A DNA stretch of 46,669 bases from SIG437 sp045576235 (GCA_045576235.1 JAZNGA010000026.1:1-46669); one strand, 5' to 3'. Positions 25,978 through 35,620 are shown, counted from the first letter of the stretch. Notes: a model not told the origin generated them from the sequence alone. Translations and numbers: made by a program.

Positions 25978-27165
25978 CTAATTTAATGCTTTTTTCAGGA
26001 TTTCAGCCTTGTCTGTTCTTTCCCACGGAAGATCTAAATCATTTCTTCCAAAATGCCCGTATGACGCAGTTTGTTTATAGATAGGTCTTCGGAGCTCAAG
26101 CTTATTTATAATAGCTGCAGGTCTCAAGTCAAAATGCTCATCTATGAGAGCAGCAATTTTGTCTTCATCAATTTTAGCAGTCCCGAAAGTGTCAACCATA
26201 ACAGAGACAGGCTTTGCAACGCCGATTGCATAGGCAATCTGGATTTCACACTTTTCTGCAAGCCCTGCCGCAACTATGTTTTTGGCAACATATCTGCCTG
26301 CATAAGCTGCACTTCTGTCAACTTTTGTCGGGTCTTTTCCCGAGAACGCACCGCCGCCGTGACGGGCATAGCCGCCATATGTATCAACAATGATTTTTCT
26401 GCCCGTGTGACCAGAGTCTCCCTGAGGACCTCCCGTCACAAATTTTCCTGTGGGATTTATGTAATATTTTGTGTCCTCTGTTATGAGATGTGCAGGAATG
26501 ACAGGAAGAATCACCTTTTCCATTATGTCCTTTTTAATCTGTTCTAAAGTCACATCATCGCTGTGCTGCGTTGAAACAACGACTGTATCAACCGAAACAG
26601 GCTTGTCATTTTCATAAACAACAGTAACCTGAGATTTTCCGTCAGGACGGATGTATGCAATTTCACCGTTTTTTCTGACTTCGGAAAGCTTTCTTGTGAG
26701 TTTATGTGCCAGACTTATTGCAAGCGGCATATATTCTTCAGTTTCGCTGCAGGCATATCCAAACATCATACCCTGATCTCCTGCCCCGATTGAACCGATT
26801 TCGTCTTTTCCCTCTTTTGCTTCAAGAGAATTGTCAACACCTAAAGCAATATCGGGCGACTGCTTATCAAGCGCCGTTATAACTGCGCATGTGTCACAGT
26901 CAAAACCATATTTTGCTCTGTCATAGCCAATTTCTCTGACTGTGTCTCTCACAATTTTCTGAATGTCTATCTGCGCAGTCGTGGTGATTTCTCCCACCAC
27001 AGTTACAAGCCCCGTTGTAGCAGTGACCTCGCAGGCTACTCTTCCGTTTGGATCCTGAGCTATAATTTCGTCTAAAACAGCATCCGACAAAATGTCGCAT
27101 ATTTTATCGGGATGCCCCTCTGTCACTGATTCAGATGTAAATAAAGTTCTCTTTTGCTTATTCAA
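25978..27165 (-). CDS. metK: S-adenosylmethionine synthetase
   Basis: 395 residues. It makes SAM from methionine and ATP. Clear motifs are FTSESVTEGHPDKICD, the GAGDQGMMFGYA hexapeptide region, and GGGAFSGKDPTKVDRSAAY. The start is a TTG at 27165 with GGGTGAG six bases upstream, a weak start that may limit output. It sits 46 bp after the RNase J gene, too close for a SAM riboswitch, and none was seen further upstream, so control probably comes from the shared promoter before RNase J. Confidence 0.96.
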   Translation of the reverse strand: MNKQKRTLFTSESVTEGHPDKICDILSDAVLDEIIAQDPNGRVACEVTATTGLVTVVGEITTTAQIDIQKIVRDTVREIGYDRAKYGFDCDTCAVITALDKQSPDIALGVDNSLEAKEGKDEIGSIGAGDQGMMFGYACSETEEYMPLAISLAHKLTRKLSEVRKNGEIAYIRPDGKSQVTVVYENDKPVSVDTVVVSTQHSDDVTLEQIKKDIMEKVILPVIPAHLITEDTKYYINPTGKFVTGGPQGDSGHTGRKIIVDTYGGYARHGGGAFSGKDPTKVDRSAAYAGRYVAKNIVAAGLAEKCEIQIAYAIGVAKPVSVMVDTFGTAKIDEDKIAALIDEHFDLRPAAIINKLELRRPIYKQTASYGHFGRNDLDLPWERTDKAEILKKALN

Positions 27166-27211
27166 ATCAATCTCACCCTTTTATTTAAATTTTCTCTTTT
27201 GCATTATTTTT

Positions 27212-28876
27212 TTAAACTTCCATGATAACAGGAAGTATCATAGGCTTTCTCTTCGTTTTCGCATACACAAAATCACCGAGAGAGCTCTTAAGCGCTCCCT
27301 TGAAGCTGTTCCAGTCAGTCGTTCCGCTCGAAACACATTTGTTTAAAGCTTCTAAAGCTATGGCTTTTGATTCCTCCATCAAGTCCTCAGACTCTCTGAC
27401 ATACACAAAACCCCTTGATAAAACATCAGGACCTGCCAGAATTGACTTGTTGTTTTTATCAATGGTCACAACGACAATAATAATTCCGTCCTGTGCCAGA
27501 TGCTTTCTGTCACGCAGGACAATGTTGCCGACATCTCCAACTCCCAGTCCGTCAATCAGGACAGCTCCCGAAGGAACACTGCCGCTGATTTTTATGCTGT
27601 TTGCGGTAAGCTCAATAACCTTTCCTATTTCGCCGACAATTATGTTTTTATGGTTTATTCCAATGCTTTCTGCAAGCAATGCGTGAAGCTTCAAATGTCT
27701 GAATTCGCCGTGAACGGGAATAAAGAACTTAGGCTTTGTCAGAGTCAGCATAAGTTTCAGCTCTTCCTGACACGCGTGACCCGAAACATGAATGTTTTCA
27801 AGAGATTTATAAACAACCTCGGCGCCTTTTTTGAAAAGCTCATTTATGACATTTGAAATCGCCTTTTCATTTCCCGGAATCGGCGATGCCGAAACAATGA
27901 CAAGGTCACCCTTTGAGATTTCCACTTTCTTGTGGTCAGAATATGCCATTCGCGAAAGAGCACTCATGGCCTCTCCCTGACTTCCCGTTGTGATGATAAC
28001 CACCTGATTTGCCCTGTATTTTTTAATATCATCGATGCTTATGATAACATTTTCAGGCACAGTCATATATCCAAGCAGCATGGCAACCTCGACAACATTT
28101 TCCATGCTTCGCCCCGAAAAAGCAACTTTCCTTCCGTGTCTGTATGCAGCGTTTATAATCTGCTGAACACGGTGCACATTAGATGCAAATGTGGCAACAA
28201 AAATTCTTCTGTCGCATCCTCTGAAAAGCTCGTCAAAGGTCTCTCCGACCGTGCTTTCAGACATAGTGTAGCCCGGACGCTCAACATTTGTGCTGTCTGA
28301 AAGAAGAGCCAAAACCCCTTTTTTCCCAAGCTCACCGAGCCGCGCAATATCCATCATGCTCCCCTCAATCGGCGTGCTGTCAAGCTTGAAATCTCCCGAA
28401 TGGACAATGACGCCTGCGGGCGTGTGGAATGCAACAGCGACAGAATCAGCAATTGAATGATTGTTATGAATGAATTCAACCTTCATATCTCCAAGCTTGA
28501 TTGTCTCTCCCGCCGTCACTCTGACAAGCTTTGTTTTAGAAAGCAGATTATGCTCTTTGAGCTTAACCTCAACAAGCCCCAAAGTCAGTCTCGTTCCGTA
28601 AATCGGCACATTGAGCTTTTTTAAGAGAAAAGGAATTCCTCCTATGTGATCCTCATGACCGTGAGTCAATACAACGCCTCTTATTTTTGACGCGTTCTTT
28701 TCAAGATATGTCATATCAGGTATGACCATATCTATTCCCGGCATATCCTCATCGGGAAAGGCTATTCCGCAGTCTAAAATTATGAGGTCTTTTCCGCACT
28801 CAAACACAGTCAGGTTTTTTCCGATCTCGTTAAGTCCCCCAAGCGGAATAATTTTAACTTTTTGATTTTTTGACAC
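27212..28876 (-). CDS. rnj: Ribonuclease J
   Basis: 554 residues of the metallo-beta-lactamase/beta-CASP family, a 5'-3' exo- and endoribonuclease central to mRNA turnover in Gram-positives. It has the metal-binding HGHEDHIGGIPF motif, HSGDFKLDSTP, the beta-CASP signatures LLSDSTN, SGRSMENVVEV and STTGS-like TTGSQGEAM, and VHGEFRHLKLHA near the C-terminus. The start is GTG at 28876, placed by GGAGG seven bases upstream; the ATG at 28897 would put the ribosome site inside the gene. Only one copy is in the window, so J1 versus J2 cannot be told. Confidence 0.94.
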   Translation of the reverse strand: MSKNQKVKIIPLGGLNEIGKNLTVFECGKDLIILDCGIAFPDEDMPGIDMVIPDMTYLEKNASKIRGVVLTHGHEDHIGGIPFLLKKLNVPIYGTRLTLGLVEVKLKEHNLLSKTKLVRVTAGETIKLGDMKVEFIHNNHSIADSVAVAFHTPAGVIVHSGDFKLDSTPIEGSMMDIARLGELGKKGVLALLSDSTNVERPGYTMSESTVGETFDELFRGCDRRIFVATFASNVHRVQQIINAAYRHGRKVAFSGRSMENVVEVAMLLGYMTVPENVIISIDDIKKYRANQVVIITTGSQGEAMSALSRMAYSDHKKVEISKGDLVIVSASPIPGNEKAISNVINELFKKGAEVVYKSLENIHVSGHACQEELKLMLTLTKPKFFIPVHGEFRHLKLHALLAESIGINHKNIIVGEIGKVIELTANSIKISGSVPSGAVLIDGLGVGDVGNIVLRDRKHLAQDGIIIVVVTIDKNNKSILAGPDVLSRGFVYVRESEDLMEESKAIALEALNKCVSSGTTDWNSFKGALKSSLGDFVYAKTKRKPMILPVIMEV

Positions 28877-29065
28877 AATTAAACCTCCGTATTTCATTTA
28901 TTTTCCGTTCTTTATTTTTTTACATTTGTAAAATCATTGATAATGTTATGTATTCATCAGAGACTTCTCCGATATTATTTCCGCACAGTTGTTTTATTAT
29001 GTGTTTTTATTTTAAAATATATTCAAAAGCACAAAAAAAGAAAACACTAAAACATTATTATTAAT

Positions 29066-29094
29066 ATTATAACACATATGATATAAAAAGTAAA
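29066..29094 (-). promoter_or_regulatory. Promoter of the RNase J operon
   Basis: Minus strand: TTTACT (29094-29089), 17-bp spacer, perfect TATAAT (29071-29066). It should drive rnj, metK and possibly the following two-component genes. Confidence 0.6.
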
Positions 29095-29159
29095 TCATTT
29101 AGTAGGAAATATTTTAATTAAAAAAATGTAAACTTTTACGAAAGCCTCTCGCCTGTTTG

Positions 29160-29188
29160 TTGCGAAACGACCTTCGATGTGTTAAAAT
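29160..29188 (+). promoter_or_regulatory. Promoter of the ABC exporter operon
   Basis: TTGCGA (29160-29165), 17-bp spacer, TAAAAT (29183-29188) with an upstream TG (extended -10), 40 bp before the first ABC gene. The segment GCGAAACGACCTTCG inside it is imperfectly palindromic and could be an operator. Confidence 0.5.
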
Positions 29189-29227
29189 GTTAGATGGTAT
29201 ATTTTCATTTTTAGAGGAGGTCTTAAA

Positions 29228-30952
29228 ATGAAACACATTTTAAAGCATTTAAAACCATATGTGCTTTTTATCATATCTGCAATTATTTGTACTTTATGCA
29301 GAGTTTTTTCAGAGCTCAGCCTGCCTAACCTCATGTCGGAGATTGTAGATGAAGGTATTCTGACAGGAAATATGGGGTTGATTTATAAGACAGGCGCCCT
29401 CATGCTCCTGATTGCACTTTTTTCAGCATCAGCGTCAGTCTTTTCAAACTTTTTCGGCGCAAAAATCGGCTCATCCTTTTCCCGTGACTTAAGAAAAAGC
29501 GTTTACATAAAGGTGCAGAGTTTTTCAAACTCCGAATTCGATAAATTCGGCTCTGCTTCGCTCATCACAAGAACCATTAATGACATAACCCAGCTTCAGC
29601 ATTTTATTGTTATGTTTATCAGAATGATTATCATGGCGCCCATGATGCTCATCGGGTCAATTGTTATGGCCTTTTCAAAAAATATGGCTCTTGCTTTAAT
29701 CTTCTTGGCTCTAATACTCCCGCTGTCTTTAATTATCATTTTAATTTCCAGAAAAACCGTTCCTCTTTCTGTCACGATGCAGAAAAAAATAGATAAAATC
29801 AATCTCATTCTTCGCGAAAAGCTTACGGGGATGCGTGTTATCCGCGCATTCACAATGGATAAGCACGAAGAGGAGCGTTTTGACGACGCAAACAAATCTC
29901 TCACCGACACAGCAATAAGGCTCCAGCTGACTTCTGCTGCAATGATGCCGTCATTATCTCTTGTTTTAAACTCAGCAATAATACTCATCGTCTGGATTGG
30001 CGCTAAAAACATAGCTTCCGGAAATCTTATGGTTGGCGACCTTATGGCAGTTCTGCAGTATGTGACACACATAATGATGTCTCTGATGGCTATGTCGATG
30101 ATATTTATTTCCCTGCCGAGAGCAGGCGCATCAATCAAGAGAATAGCAGAAATTCTCGCCTCCGAACCGACCATAAAAGACAAAGAAGACGCTTCTGACT
30201 CAATCCCTGACAGCCTGATAGAATTTAAAAATGTCAGCTTTAAATATCACGAATCAGGAGACTATGTCTTAAACGATATTTCATTTACTGCAGAACCCGG
30301 CCAAACAACTGCAATCATAGGAAGCACAGGAAGCGGCAAATCCACCATAATCTCGCTGATTCCAAGGCTTTATGATGTGACTGAAGGTGCAATTTTAATC
30401 GGAGGGAAGGATGTTCGCTCTCTATCTCAGGAAGCCCTTCGTTTAAAAATTGGTTTTGTTCCGCAGAAAGCAACCTTGTTTTCAGGAACTATTGAAGAAA
30501 ATATTAAATATGCAAATCCCGATATGTCAGACGAGCTCGCTGAAAAAGCAGCTGAAATTTCTCAAAGCAAGTCCTTCATCGACAAAAAAGATGGTGGTAT
30601 GAAGGCTTTGGTTGCGCAGGGCGCACAAAACTTTTCAGGAGGGCAGAAACAGCGCCTTTCCATAGCGAGAGCCATTGCCAAAAACCCTGATATTTTCATA
30701 TTTGACGACAGCTTCTCTGCTCTCGATTTCAAGACTGATGCAGCGCTGAGAAAAGCTCTTGCAAGCTCGATGCAAAACAAAACAGTCATCATAGTTGCCC
30801 AGCGCGTTTCAACCATTATGAACGCGGACAAAATACTTGTCCTGAATGAAGGCAGACTCGTTGGTGACGGCACGCATAGAGAGCTTTATGAAAACTGTGA
30901 GGTTTATCGTGAAATTGTGCTTTCACAGCTGTCAAAGGAGGAAGCGATATGA
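29228..30952 (+). CDS. Heterodimeric ABC exporter, subunit with degenerate ATP site
   Basis: 574 residues: six-span exporter membrane domain (about 1-310) followed by an ATPase domain with Walker A GSTGSGKST, signature NFSGGQKQRLSIARA and Walker B FIFDDSFSALD. The catalytic glutamate after Walker B is replaced by aspartate (DDS instead of DE), as in the non-hydrolysing subunit of heterodimeric exporters such as BmrCD, LmrCD and TM287/288. Such pairs export drugs or peptides. The start has a strong GAGGAGG site. It overlaps the next ABC gene by 4 bp (ATGA), so equal amounts are made. No transcription regulator is adjacent. Confidence 0.92.
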   Translation: MKHILKHLKPYVLFIISAIICTLCRVFSELSLPNLMSEIVDEGILTGNMGLIYKTGALMLLIALFSASASVFSNFFGAKIGSSFSRDLRKSVYIKVQSFSNSEFDKFGSASLITRTINDITQLQHFIVMFIRMIIMAPMMLIGSIVMAFSKNMALALIFLALILPLSLIIILISRKTVPLSVTMQKKIDKINLILREKLTGMRVIRAFTMDKHEEERFDDANKSLTDTAIRLQLTSAAMMPSLSLVLNSAIILIVWIGAKNIASGNLMVGDLMAVLQYVTHIMMSLMAMSMIFISLPRAGASIKRIAEILASEPTIKDKEDASDSIPDSLIEFKNVSFKYHESGDYVLNDISFTAEPGQTTAIIGSTGSGKSTIISLIPRLYDVTEGAILIGGKDVRSLSQEALRLKIGFVPQKATLFSGTIEENIKYANPDMSDELAEKAAEISQSKSFIDKKDGGMKALVAQGAQNFSGGQKQRLSIARAIAKNPDIFIFDDSFSALDFKTDAALRKALASSMQNKTVIIVAQRVSTIMNADKILVLNEGRLVGDGTHRELYENCEVYREIVLSQLSKEEAI

Positions 30953-32826
30953 GTGAAAACAAACAAATCAGAAATATGCCTCCAAAAGAAAATATGCCTC
31001 CTGCCGGAGCTATGCGCGGCCCCGGTGGCAGAGGGCACCATATGATGAGAGTCGTTGAAAAGCCGAAAAATTTCAAAAGCGGCCTTTTGCGCCTGATGAA
31101 ATATATGAAGCCCTACAGACTCATGACCGTTTGTCTTATTATATGCATAGTTTTAGAAACATTTTTCCACACACTCTCTCCCAAGCTTTTAGGAGATGTG
31201 ACAACAACAATATTTGACGGTATTCAATCAAGCATGGGCATTGATTTTTCAAAAATATTTTACATACTCATAGCTTTAGGCTCGACATATCTTTTAAATA
31301 TTGCATTTTCATATCTGCAGCAGGTTTTCATGTCTAACATTTCGCAGAAAATGATGTATTCTTTAAGGCGCGAAATAGATTTAAAGCTTGCTAAGCTTCC
31401 GCTTAAATATTTTGACAACCAGACCTTTGGCGAAGTTTTGAGCAGGGCAACAAACGATGTTGACACAATTTCAAGCTCTCTGCAACAAACATTGACGCAG
31501 ATTATTTCATCACTGGGAACATTTATAATGATTCTCGTGATGATGCTCATAATCAGTCCTACATTAACCCTTGTTGCATCGCTTATGCTTCCGTTTTCCT
31601 TTTTCCTTTCTGCTTTAGTCGTAAAAAAATCGCAGAAATATTTCAGAGGTCAGCAGAAAGCCACAGGTAGAATGAGCGGACACATCGAAGAAATGTATTC
31701 AGGACACACGATAATCAAGCTGTTTGGCAGAGAAAAATCAGCTAAAGCTGAATTTGACAAGCTGAACAAAGACCTTTGTGCAAATAATTTCAAAGCGACC
31801 TTTGCCTCATCTGTCATGATGCCAATCACAGGACTCATCGGAAACCTTGGCTATGTCGCAATTTGTGTCATCGGCGGACTCTTAGCATCAGGCGGTGCTT
31901 TAGCAGTCGGCGGAATTCAGGCTTTCATACAATATCTCAGGCAGTTCAATATGCCCATTTCACAAATTGCAAACATTGCAAATGTCCTCCAGTCAACGGT
32001 TGCAGCGGCAGAAAGAATTTTTGAACTTTGTGACGAAGAGGAAGAGCCCTCTTTATCAGAATACAGAAAAATTCCCGACACAGTTTACGGAGATGTTGAA
32101 TTTAAGGATGTTTATTTTGGATACGCGGGCAAAAAACAGCTTATTAAAAACCTAAATCTGAAAATCGACCGTGGCGAAAAAATTGCAATAGTCGGACCTA
32201 CAGGTGCAGGAAAAACCACGCTTGTAAACCTCCTCATGAGATTTTATGACCTAAACTCCGGACATATCCTAATAGACGGGATTCCTTGCGACTCCGTTTC
32301 AAGAGAAGATTTAAGAAAAATCTTTGGCATGGTCCTGCAGGACACATGGCTTTTCAACGGAACAGTCAGAGAAAACCTTGCATATGGAAACCCAAGTGCA
32401 ACCGATGATGAAATCGTTTCAGCCGCAAAGCGCGCCCATATCCACAACTTCATCATGGCTCTTCCTGGCGGATATGACTTTGTTTTAAATGAGGATGCAA
32501 CAAACATCTCACAAGGACAAAAGCAACTGCTCACGATAGCAAGAGCCTTTCTCAAAAACCCAAAAATTCTCATTTTAGACGAGGCGACAAGCTCCGTTGA
32601 CACGAGAACAGAGGTGCTGATTCAGAAAGCTATGGCAGATTTAACAGAAGGAAGAACGAGCTTTATCATAGCACACAGACTTTCAACAATCCGTGATGCC
32701 GATAAAATTCTTGTTATGAATGACGGAGCCATAGTTGAACGGGGAAATCACGATTCCTTAATGAAGCAAAACGGCTTTTATGCAGAGCTTTATAATAGTC
32801 AGTTCACAGAAAGCAATGCAGTTTAA
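30949..32826 (+). CDS. Heterodimeric ABC exporter, subunit with canonical catalytic site
   Basis: 625 residues. A Pro/Gly/Met-rich cytoplasmic extension of ~45 residues precedes the six-span membrane domain. The ATPase domain has Walker A GPTGAGKTTLVNLL, Walker B ILILDEATSSVD with the catalytic Glu, H-loop AHRLSTI, and a modified signature NISQGQKQLLTIARA (SQGQ instead of SGGQ). The altered signature pairs with the partner's degenerate Walker B to form the inactive site, while the other composite site stays canonical. This is the known asymmetry of BmrD/LmrD-type exporters. The substrate cannot be inferred. Confidence 0.92.
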   Translation: MSENKQIRNMPPKENMPPAGAMRGPGGRGHHMMRVVEKPKNFKSGLLRLMKYMKPYRLMTVCLIICIVLETFFHTLSPKLLGDVTTTIFDGIQSSMGIDFSKIFYILIALGSTYLLNIAFSYLQQVFMSNISQKMMYSLRREIDLKLAKLPLKYFDNQTFGEVLSRATNDVDTISSSLQQTLTQIISSLGTFIMILVMMLIISPTLTLVASLMLPFSFFLSALVVKKSQKYFRGQQKATGRMSGHIEEMYSGHTIIKLFGREKSAKAEFDKLNKDLCANNFKATFASSVMMPITGLIGNLGYVAICVIGGLLASGGALAVGGIQAFIQYLRQFNMPISQIANIANVLQSTVAAAERIFELCDEEEEPSLSEYRKIPDTVYGDVEFKDVYFGYAGKKQLIKNLNLKIDRGEKIAIVGPTGAGKTTLVNLLMRFYDLNSGHILIDGIPCDSVSREDLRKIFGMVLQDTWLFNGTVRENLAYGNPSATDDEIVSAAKRAHIHNFIMALPGGYDFVLNEDATNISQGQKQLLTIARAFLKNPKILILDEATSSVDTRTEVLIQKAMADLTEGRTSFIIAHRLSTIRDADKILVMNDGAIVERGNHDSLMKQNGFYAELYNSQFTESNAV

Positions 32827-32901
32827 AGTGTCGCTTATTTGCTTGCAAGCGCAAATTATAGCATATGCGCTTTAAATTTCAGCAAAAATTTTAATTTGTG
32901 C

Positions 32902-32930
32902 TTTACCTTTTTAAACCATTATGTTATAAT
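32902..32930 (+). promoter_or_regulatory. Promoter of uxaC
   Basis: TTTACC (32902-32907), 17-bp spacer, perfect TATAAT (32925-32930), 38 bp before the start codon. No catabolite (cre) box was recognised with confidence. Confidence 0.55.
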
Positions 32931-32968
32931 TATGAGTGCAAAAATAATTCAGACAGGAAGGTATGATT

Positions 32969-34189
32969 ATGAGCTTTATAAATGACAGCTTTATGCTGAA
33001 AAACAAAACCGCAAAAAAACTTTATGAAAAAGTAAAAGACTTACCGATCATCGACTATCATTGCCACATTTCGCCGAAAATGATTGCCGAAAACTATAAG
33101 TTTAAAAATGCTTTTGAGCTGTTTTTAGGCGGAGACCACTACAAATGGCGTCAGATGCGCACAAATGGAATAGATGAATATTACATAACAGGTGATGCGG
33201 ACGACTATGAAAAATGGTTGAAGTTTGCAGAAACTATGCCTCTTTTAATCGGAAATCCTCTCTATCATTGGACTCATCTTGAGCTCAAGCACTATTTTAA
33301 CATCGATGAAACTCTTTCAGAAAAGACTGCAAAGTCTATCTGGGACAAGGTTAATGCTTGTCTTGCTAAGGATGAATATCGCGTTCAGGGTCTCATTAAA
33401 ATGTCAAATGTTGAAACAATCTGCACAACAGATGCACCATATGACACATTGGAATATCACAGACAGCTTAAGGACTTCTCGACAAAAGTTGTCCCTGCTT
33501 TCCGTCCTGACCTTGATGACATCAGACGCGACATCGGAAGCAGACTCGATTTCTTCCACGAAAACGGTTGCCGTCTTTCAGACCACGCAGTTGACAAAAT
33601 GGATGACGAAATCATAGAAAAGCTCGTCTTCCTGGGCGAAGAATATGCTAAGCGTGGCTGGGTTTGGCAGCTCCATATCGGCGCACTCAGAAACAACAAC
33701 TCAAAAATGTTTGAAAAGTTAGGTCCTGACACAGGCTTTGACTCAGTAAATGATTTCCAGATTGCTGAAGGCTTGTCTAAAATTCTTGACAGTTTAGAAA
33801 AAAAGGATTGTCTCCCGAAAACAATTCTATACACATTAAATCCTAAAGATAACTATGTCTTAGGCACAATGCTCGGCAACTTCCAGGGTGGCGGCATTCC
33901 AGGAAAAATCCAGTTTGGTTCAGGCTGGTGGTTTAATGACCAGAGAGACGGAATGGAAAGCCAGATGAGAGCACTTTCAAACCTCGGAATGCTTTCTCGC
34001 TTCGTTGGTATGCTCACAGATTCAAGAAGCTTCGTTTCATACACAAGACACGACTACTTCAGAAGAATTCTTTGCAATCTCTTAGGCAAATGGGTTGAAG
34101 AAGGCGAATATCCACGCGATATGGAGACTTTAGAGAAAATCGCAAAAGGCATTTGCTATGGTAATGCCAAGGAATATTTTGGTTTCTAA
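32969..34189 (+). CDS. uxaC: Glucuronate (uronate) isomerase, short form
   Basis: 406 residues; the usual enzyme has about 470. It interconverts glucuronate/fructuronate and galacturonate/tagaturonate in uronic-acid breakdown. The metal site DYHCHISP, the TDAPYDTLEYH motif, WQLHIGALRNNN and DSRSFVSYTRHDYFRRILC are all present. Between VPAFRPD and RLDFFHENGC the linker is only about 12 residues, where typical members carry ~35-40 more, so one helical insert is missing. The reading frame is intact and catalytic motifs are kept, so it is probably functional. The start at 32969 has AGGAAGG seven bases upstream. It stands alone, without other uronate genes, between its own promoter and terminator. 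Confidence 0.88.
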   Translation: MSFINDSFMLKNKTAKKLYEKVKDLPIIDYHCHISPKMIAENYKFKNAFELFLGGDHYKWRQMRTNGIDEYYITGDADDYEKWLKFAETMPLLIGNPLYHWTHLELKHYFNIDETLSEKTAKSIWDKVNACLAKDEYRVQGLIKMSNVETICTTDAPYDTLEYHRQLKDFSTKVVPAFRPDLDDIRRDIGSRLDFFHENGCRLSDHAVDKMDDEIIEKLVFLGEEYAKRGWVWQLHIGALRNNNSKMFEKLGPDTGFDSVNDFQIAEGLSKILDSLEKKDCLPKTILYTLNPKDNYVLGTMLGNFQGGGIPGKIQFGSGWWFNDQRDGMESQMRALSNLGMLSRFVGMLTDSRSFVSYTRHDYFRRILCNLLGKWVEEGEYPRDMETLEKIAKGICYGNAKEYFGF

Positions 34190-34221
34190 TTCAAAATAAC
34201 AGCTTTTTTGTTAAGATTATC

Positions 34222-34268
34222 GGGGCTGTAGCAAAATAAATTCATTTTGCTACAGCTCCTTCTTTTTT
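34222..34268 (+). terminator. uxaC terminator, member of the GGCTGTAGCAAAAT hairpin family
   Basis: A 16-bp stem (34222-34237 with 34244-34259, one G-U pair), 6-nt loop, then TTCTTTTTT. The arm contains GGCTGTAGCAAAAT, shared with the hairpins at 13335 and 36650. Confidence 0.9.
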
Positions 34269-34286
34269 ATTTTGCATTTCAAAAAG

Positions 34287-34315
34287 TTGACATAAATGCT
34301 TTGCTGTGTTAAAAT
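34287..34315 (+). promoter_or_regulatory. Promoter of the metY-azlCD operon
   Basis: Perfect TTGACA (34287-34292), 17-bp spacer, TAAAAT (34310-34315) preceded by TGTG. About 38 bp before the start codon. No S-box or T-box leader fits in this short distance. Confidence 0.7.
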
Positions 34316-34352
34316 GTTTCTGAAGATTTTAATGCCGAAAGGATGACATAAA

Positions 34353-35618
34353 ATGAAATTAGAAACAAAATGCCTGCATTCAGGCTATTCTCCAAAAAAC
34401 ACTGAGCCGAGAGTTGTGCCTATCGTTCAGAGCACAACATATGTTTATGATTCAACAGAAGAAGTAGCATCAGTTTTTGATGAACCAACAAAATCTTTAA
34501 TATATTCAAGATTTGCAAATCCGACAGTTATGGCAGTCGAAAATAAAATTGCCGAACTCGAAGGTGGTGTCGGTGCAATGTGCACATCATCAGGTCAGGC
34601 GGCATCTCTTCTTTCGATTTTAAACATTTGTCAGGCAGGAGACAGCTTCATAAGCACAACTGAAATCTATGGCGGAACTGTCAACCTGTTTTCATACACG
34701 CTTAAAAAGCTTGGCATTGAATGTATTTTCATTGACAAAAACGCAAGCGACGAGGAAATTATGAAAGCCTTTAAGCCAAACACGAAGGCAGTTTTCGGCG
34801 AAACTATTGCAAACCCTGCTTTAACAGTTTTTGACATCAGCCGATTTGCAGATATTGCTCACAAAAATAATGTTCCGTTAATCGTTGATAACACATTTGC
34901 AACCCCTGCACTTTGCAGACCTATTGATTTCGGTGCTGATATTGTTATCCATTCAACATCTAAATATATGGACGGACACGCAGTTCAGGTAGGTGGTGTC
35001 ATTGTTGACAGCGGTAACTTCGACTGGACCTGCGGCAAGTTCCCCGAGCTCGTCGAGCCTGATGAATCATACCACGGTATTTCCTATGTTGAAACATATG
35101 GCAAAGCTGCCTACATTATCAAGGCGAGAATGCAGCTTATGAGAGACTTTGGAGTTTATCCCGCAGCACATTCTGCTTTTCTCTTAAATCTTGGTCTTGA
35201 GACTCTTGCTGTCAGAATGAAGCAATATTGTGAAAACGCACTCATAGTCGCTAAATATTTTGAAGGTCACGAAATGATAGAGAGCGTTAAATATCCCGGT
35301 CTTGAGTCTGATAGCGACTATCCTCTTTGCCAGAAATATTTAAAAGGAGCAAGCGGCGTTATTTCAATCGTCATCAAGGGCGGAAAAGAAAACGCCATGA
35401 AATTTATGAATGCTTTAGAGCTTGCTTCAAATGAAGTTCATGTGGCTGACATCCGCACCTGCGTTCTTCATCCGGCAAGCGAGACTCACCGTCAGCTCAC
35501 TGATGAACAGCTTGTTGCGGCAGGCATCGAGGCAGGTATGATAAGATTCTCTGTCGGACTTGAAAATGTTGAAGACATTTTGGCAGACATTGAAAAAGCT
35601 TTTGCAGCAATTAAATAA
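34353..35618 (+). CDS. metY: O-acetylhomoserine sulfhydrylase / Cys-Met metabolism PLP enzyme
   Basis: 421 residues of the gamma-family Cys/Met PLP enzymes. Motifs are YSRFANPTVMAVENKIAELEGG, TSSGQAASLLSIL, the PLP-binding aspartate in VDNTFATPALC, the Schiff-base lysine in HSTSKYMDGHA, and SVGLENVEDILADIE. The length and the KFPELVEPDESYHG insert fit O-acetylhomoserine sulfhydrylases (MetY) better than cystathionine lyases, but methionine gamma-lyase activity is possible. It probably makes homocysteine or methionine from sulfide or methanethiol. It shares a transcript with azlCD, 2 bp downstream. Confidence 0.85.
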   Translation: MKLETKCLHSGYSPKNTEPRVVPIVQSTTYVYDSTEEVASVFDEPTKSLIYSRFANPTVMAVENKIAELEGGVGAMCTSSGQAASLLSILNICQAGDSFISTTEIYGGTVNLFSYTLKKLGIECIFIDKNASDEEIMKAFKPNTKAVFGETIANPALTVFDISRFADIAHKNNVPLIVDNTFATPALCRPIDFGADIVIHSTSKYMDGHAVQVGGVIVDSGNFDWTCGKFPELVEPDESYHGISYVETYGKAAYIIKARMQLMRDFGVYPAAHSAFLLNLGLETLAVRMKQYCENALIVAKYFEGHEMIESVKYPGLESDSDYPLCQKYLKGASGVISIVIKGGKENAMKFMNALELASNEVHVADIRTCVLHPASETHRQLTDEQLVAAGIEAGMIRFSVGLENVEDILADIEKAFAAIK

Positions 35619-35620
35619 CT

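Larger units (their letters stand above)
28877..29227. other. AT-rich divergent intergenic region
   Basis: 351 bp between the RNase J gene (-) and the ABC exporter operon (+). It contains the two promoters listed separately and otherwise only AT-rich sequence. The RNase J leader would be ~180 nt, long enough for regulation such as autoregulatory cleavage, but no clear structure is visible. Confidence 0.5.

Noticed and set aside
27166..27211. Possible SAM riboswitch before metK
   Set aside because: Only 46 bp separate metK from the RNase J gene, too short, and no S-box motif is present there or in the leader upstream of RNase J.
34190..34352. Possible S-box or T-box before the metY-like gene
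   Set aside because: The gap is filled by the uxaC terminator and a promoter 38 bp from the start codon; no leader of the needed length remains.
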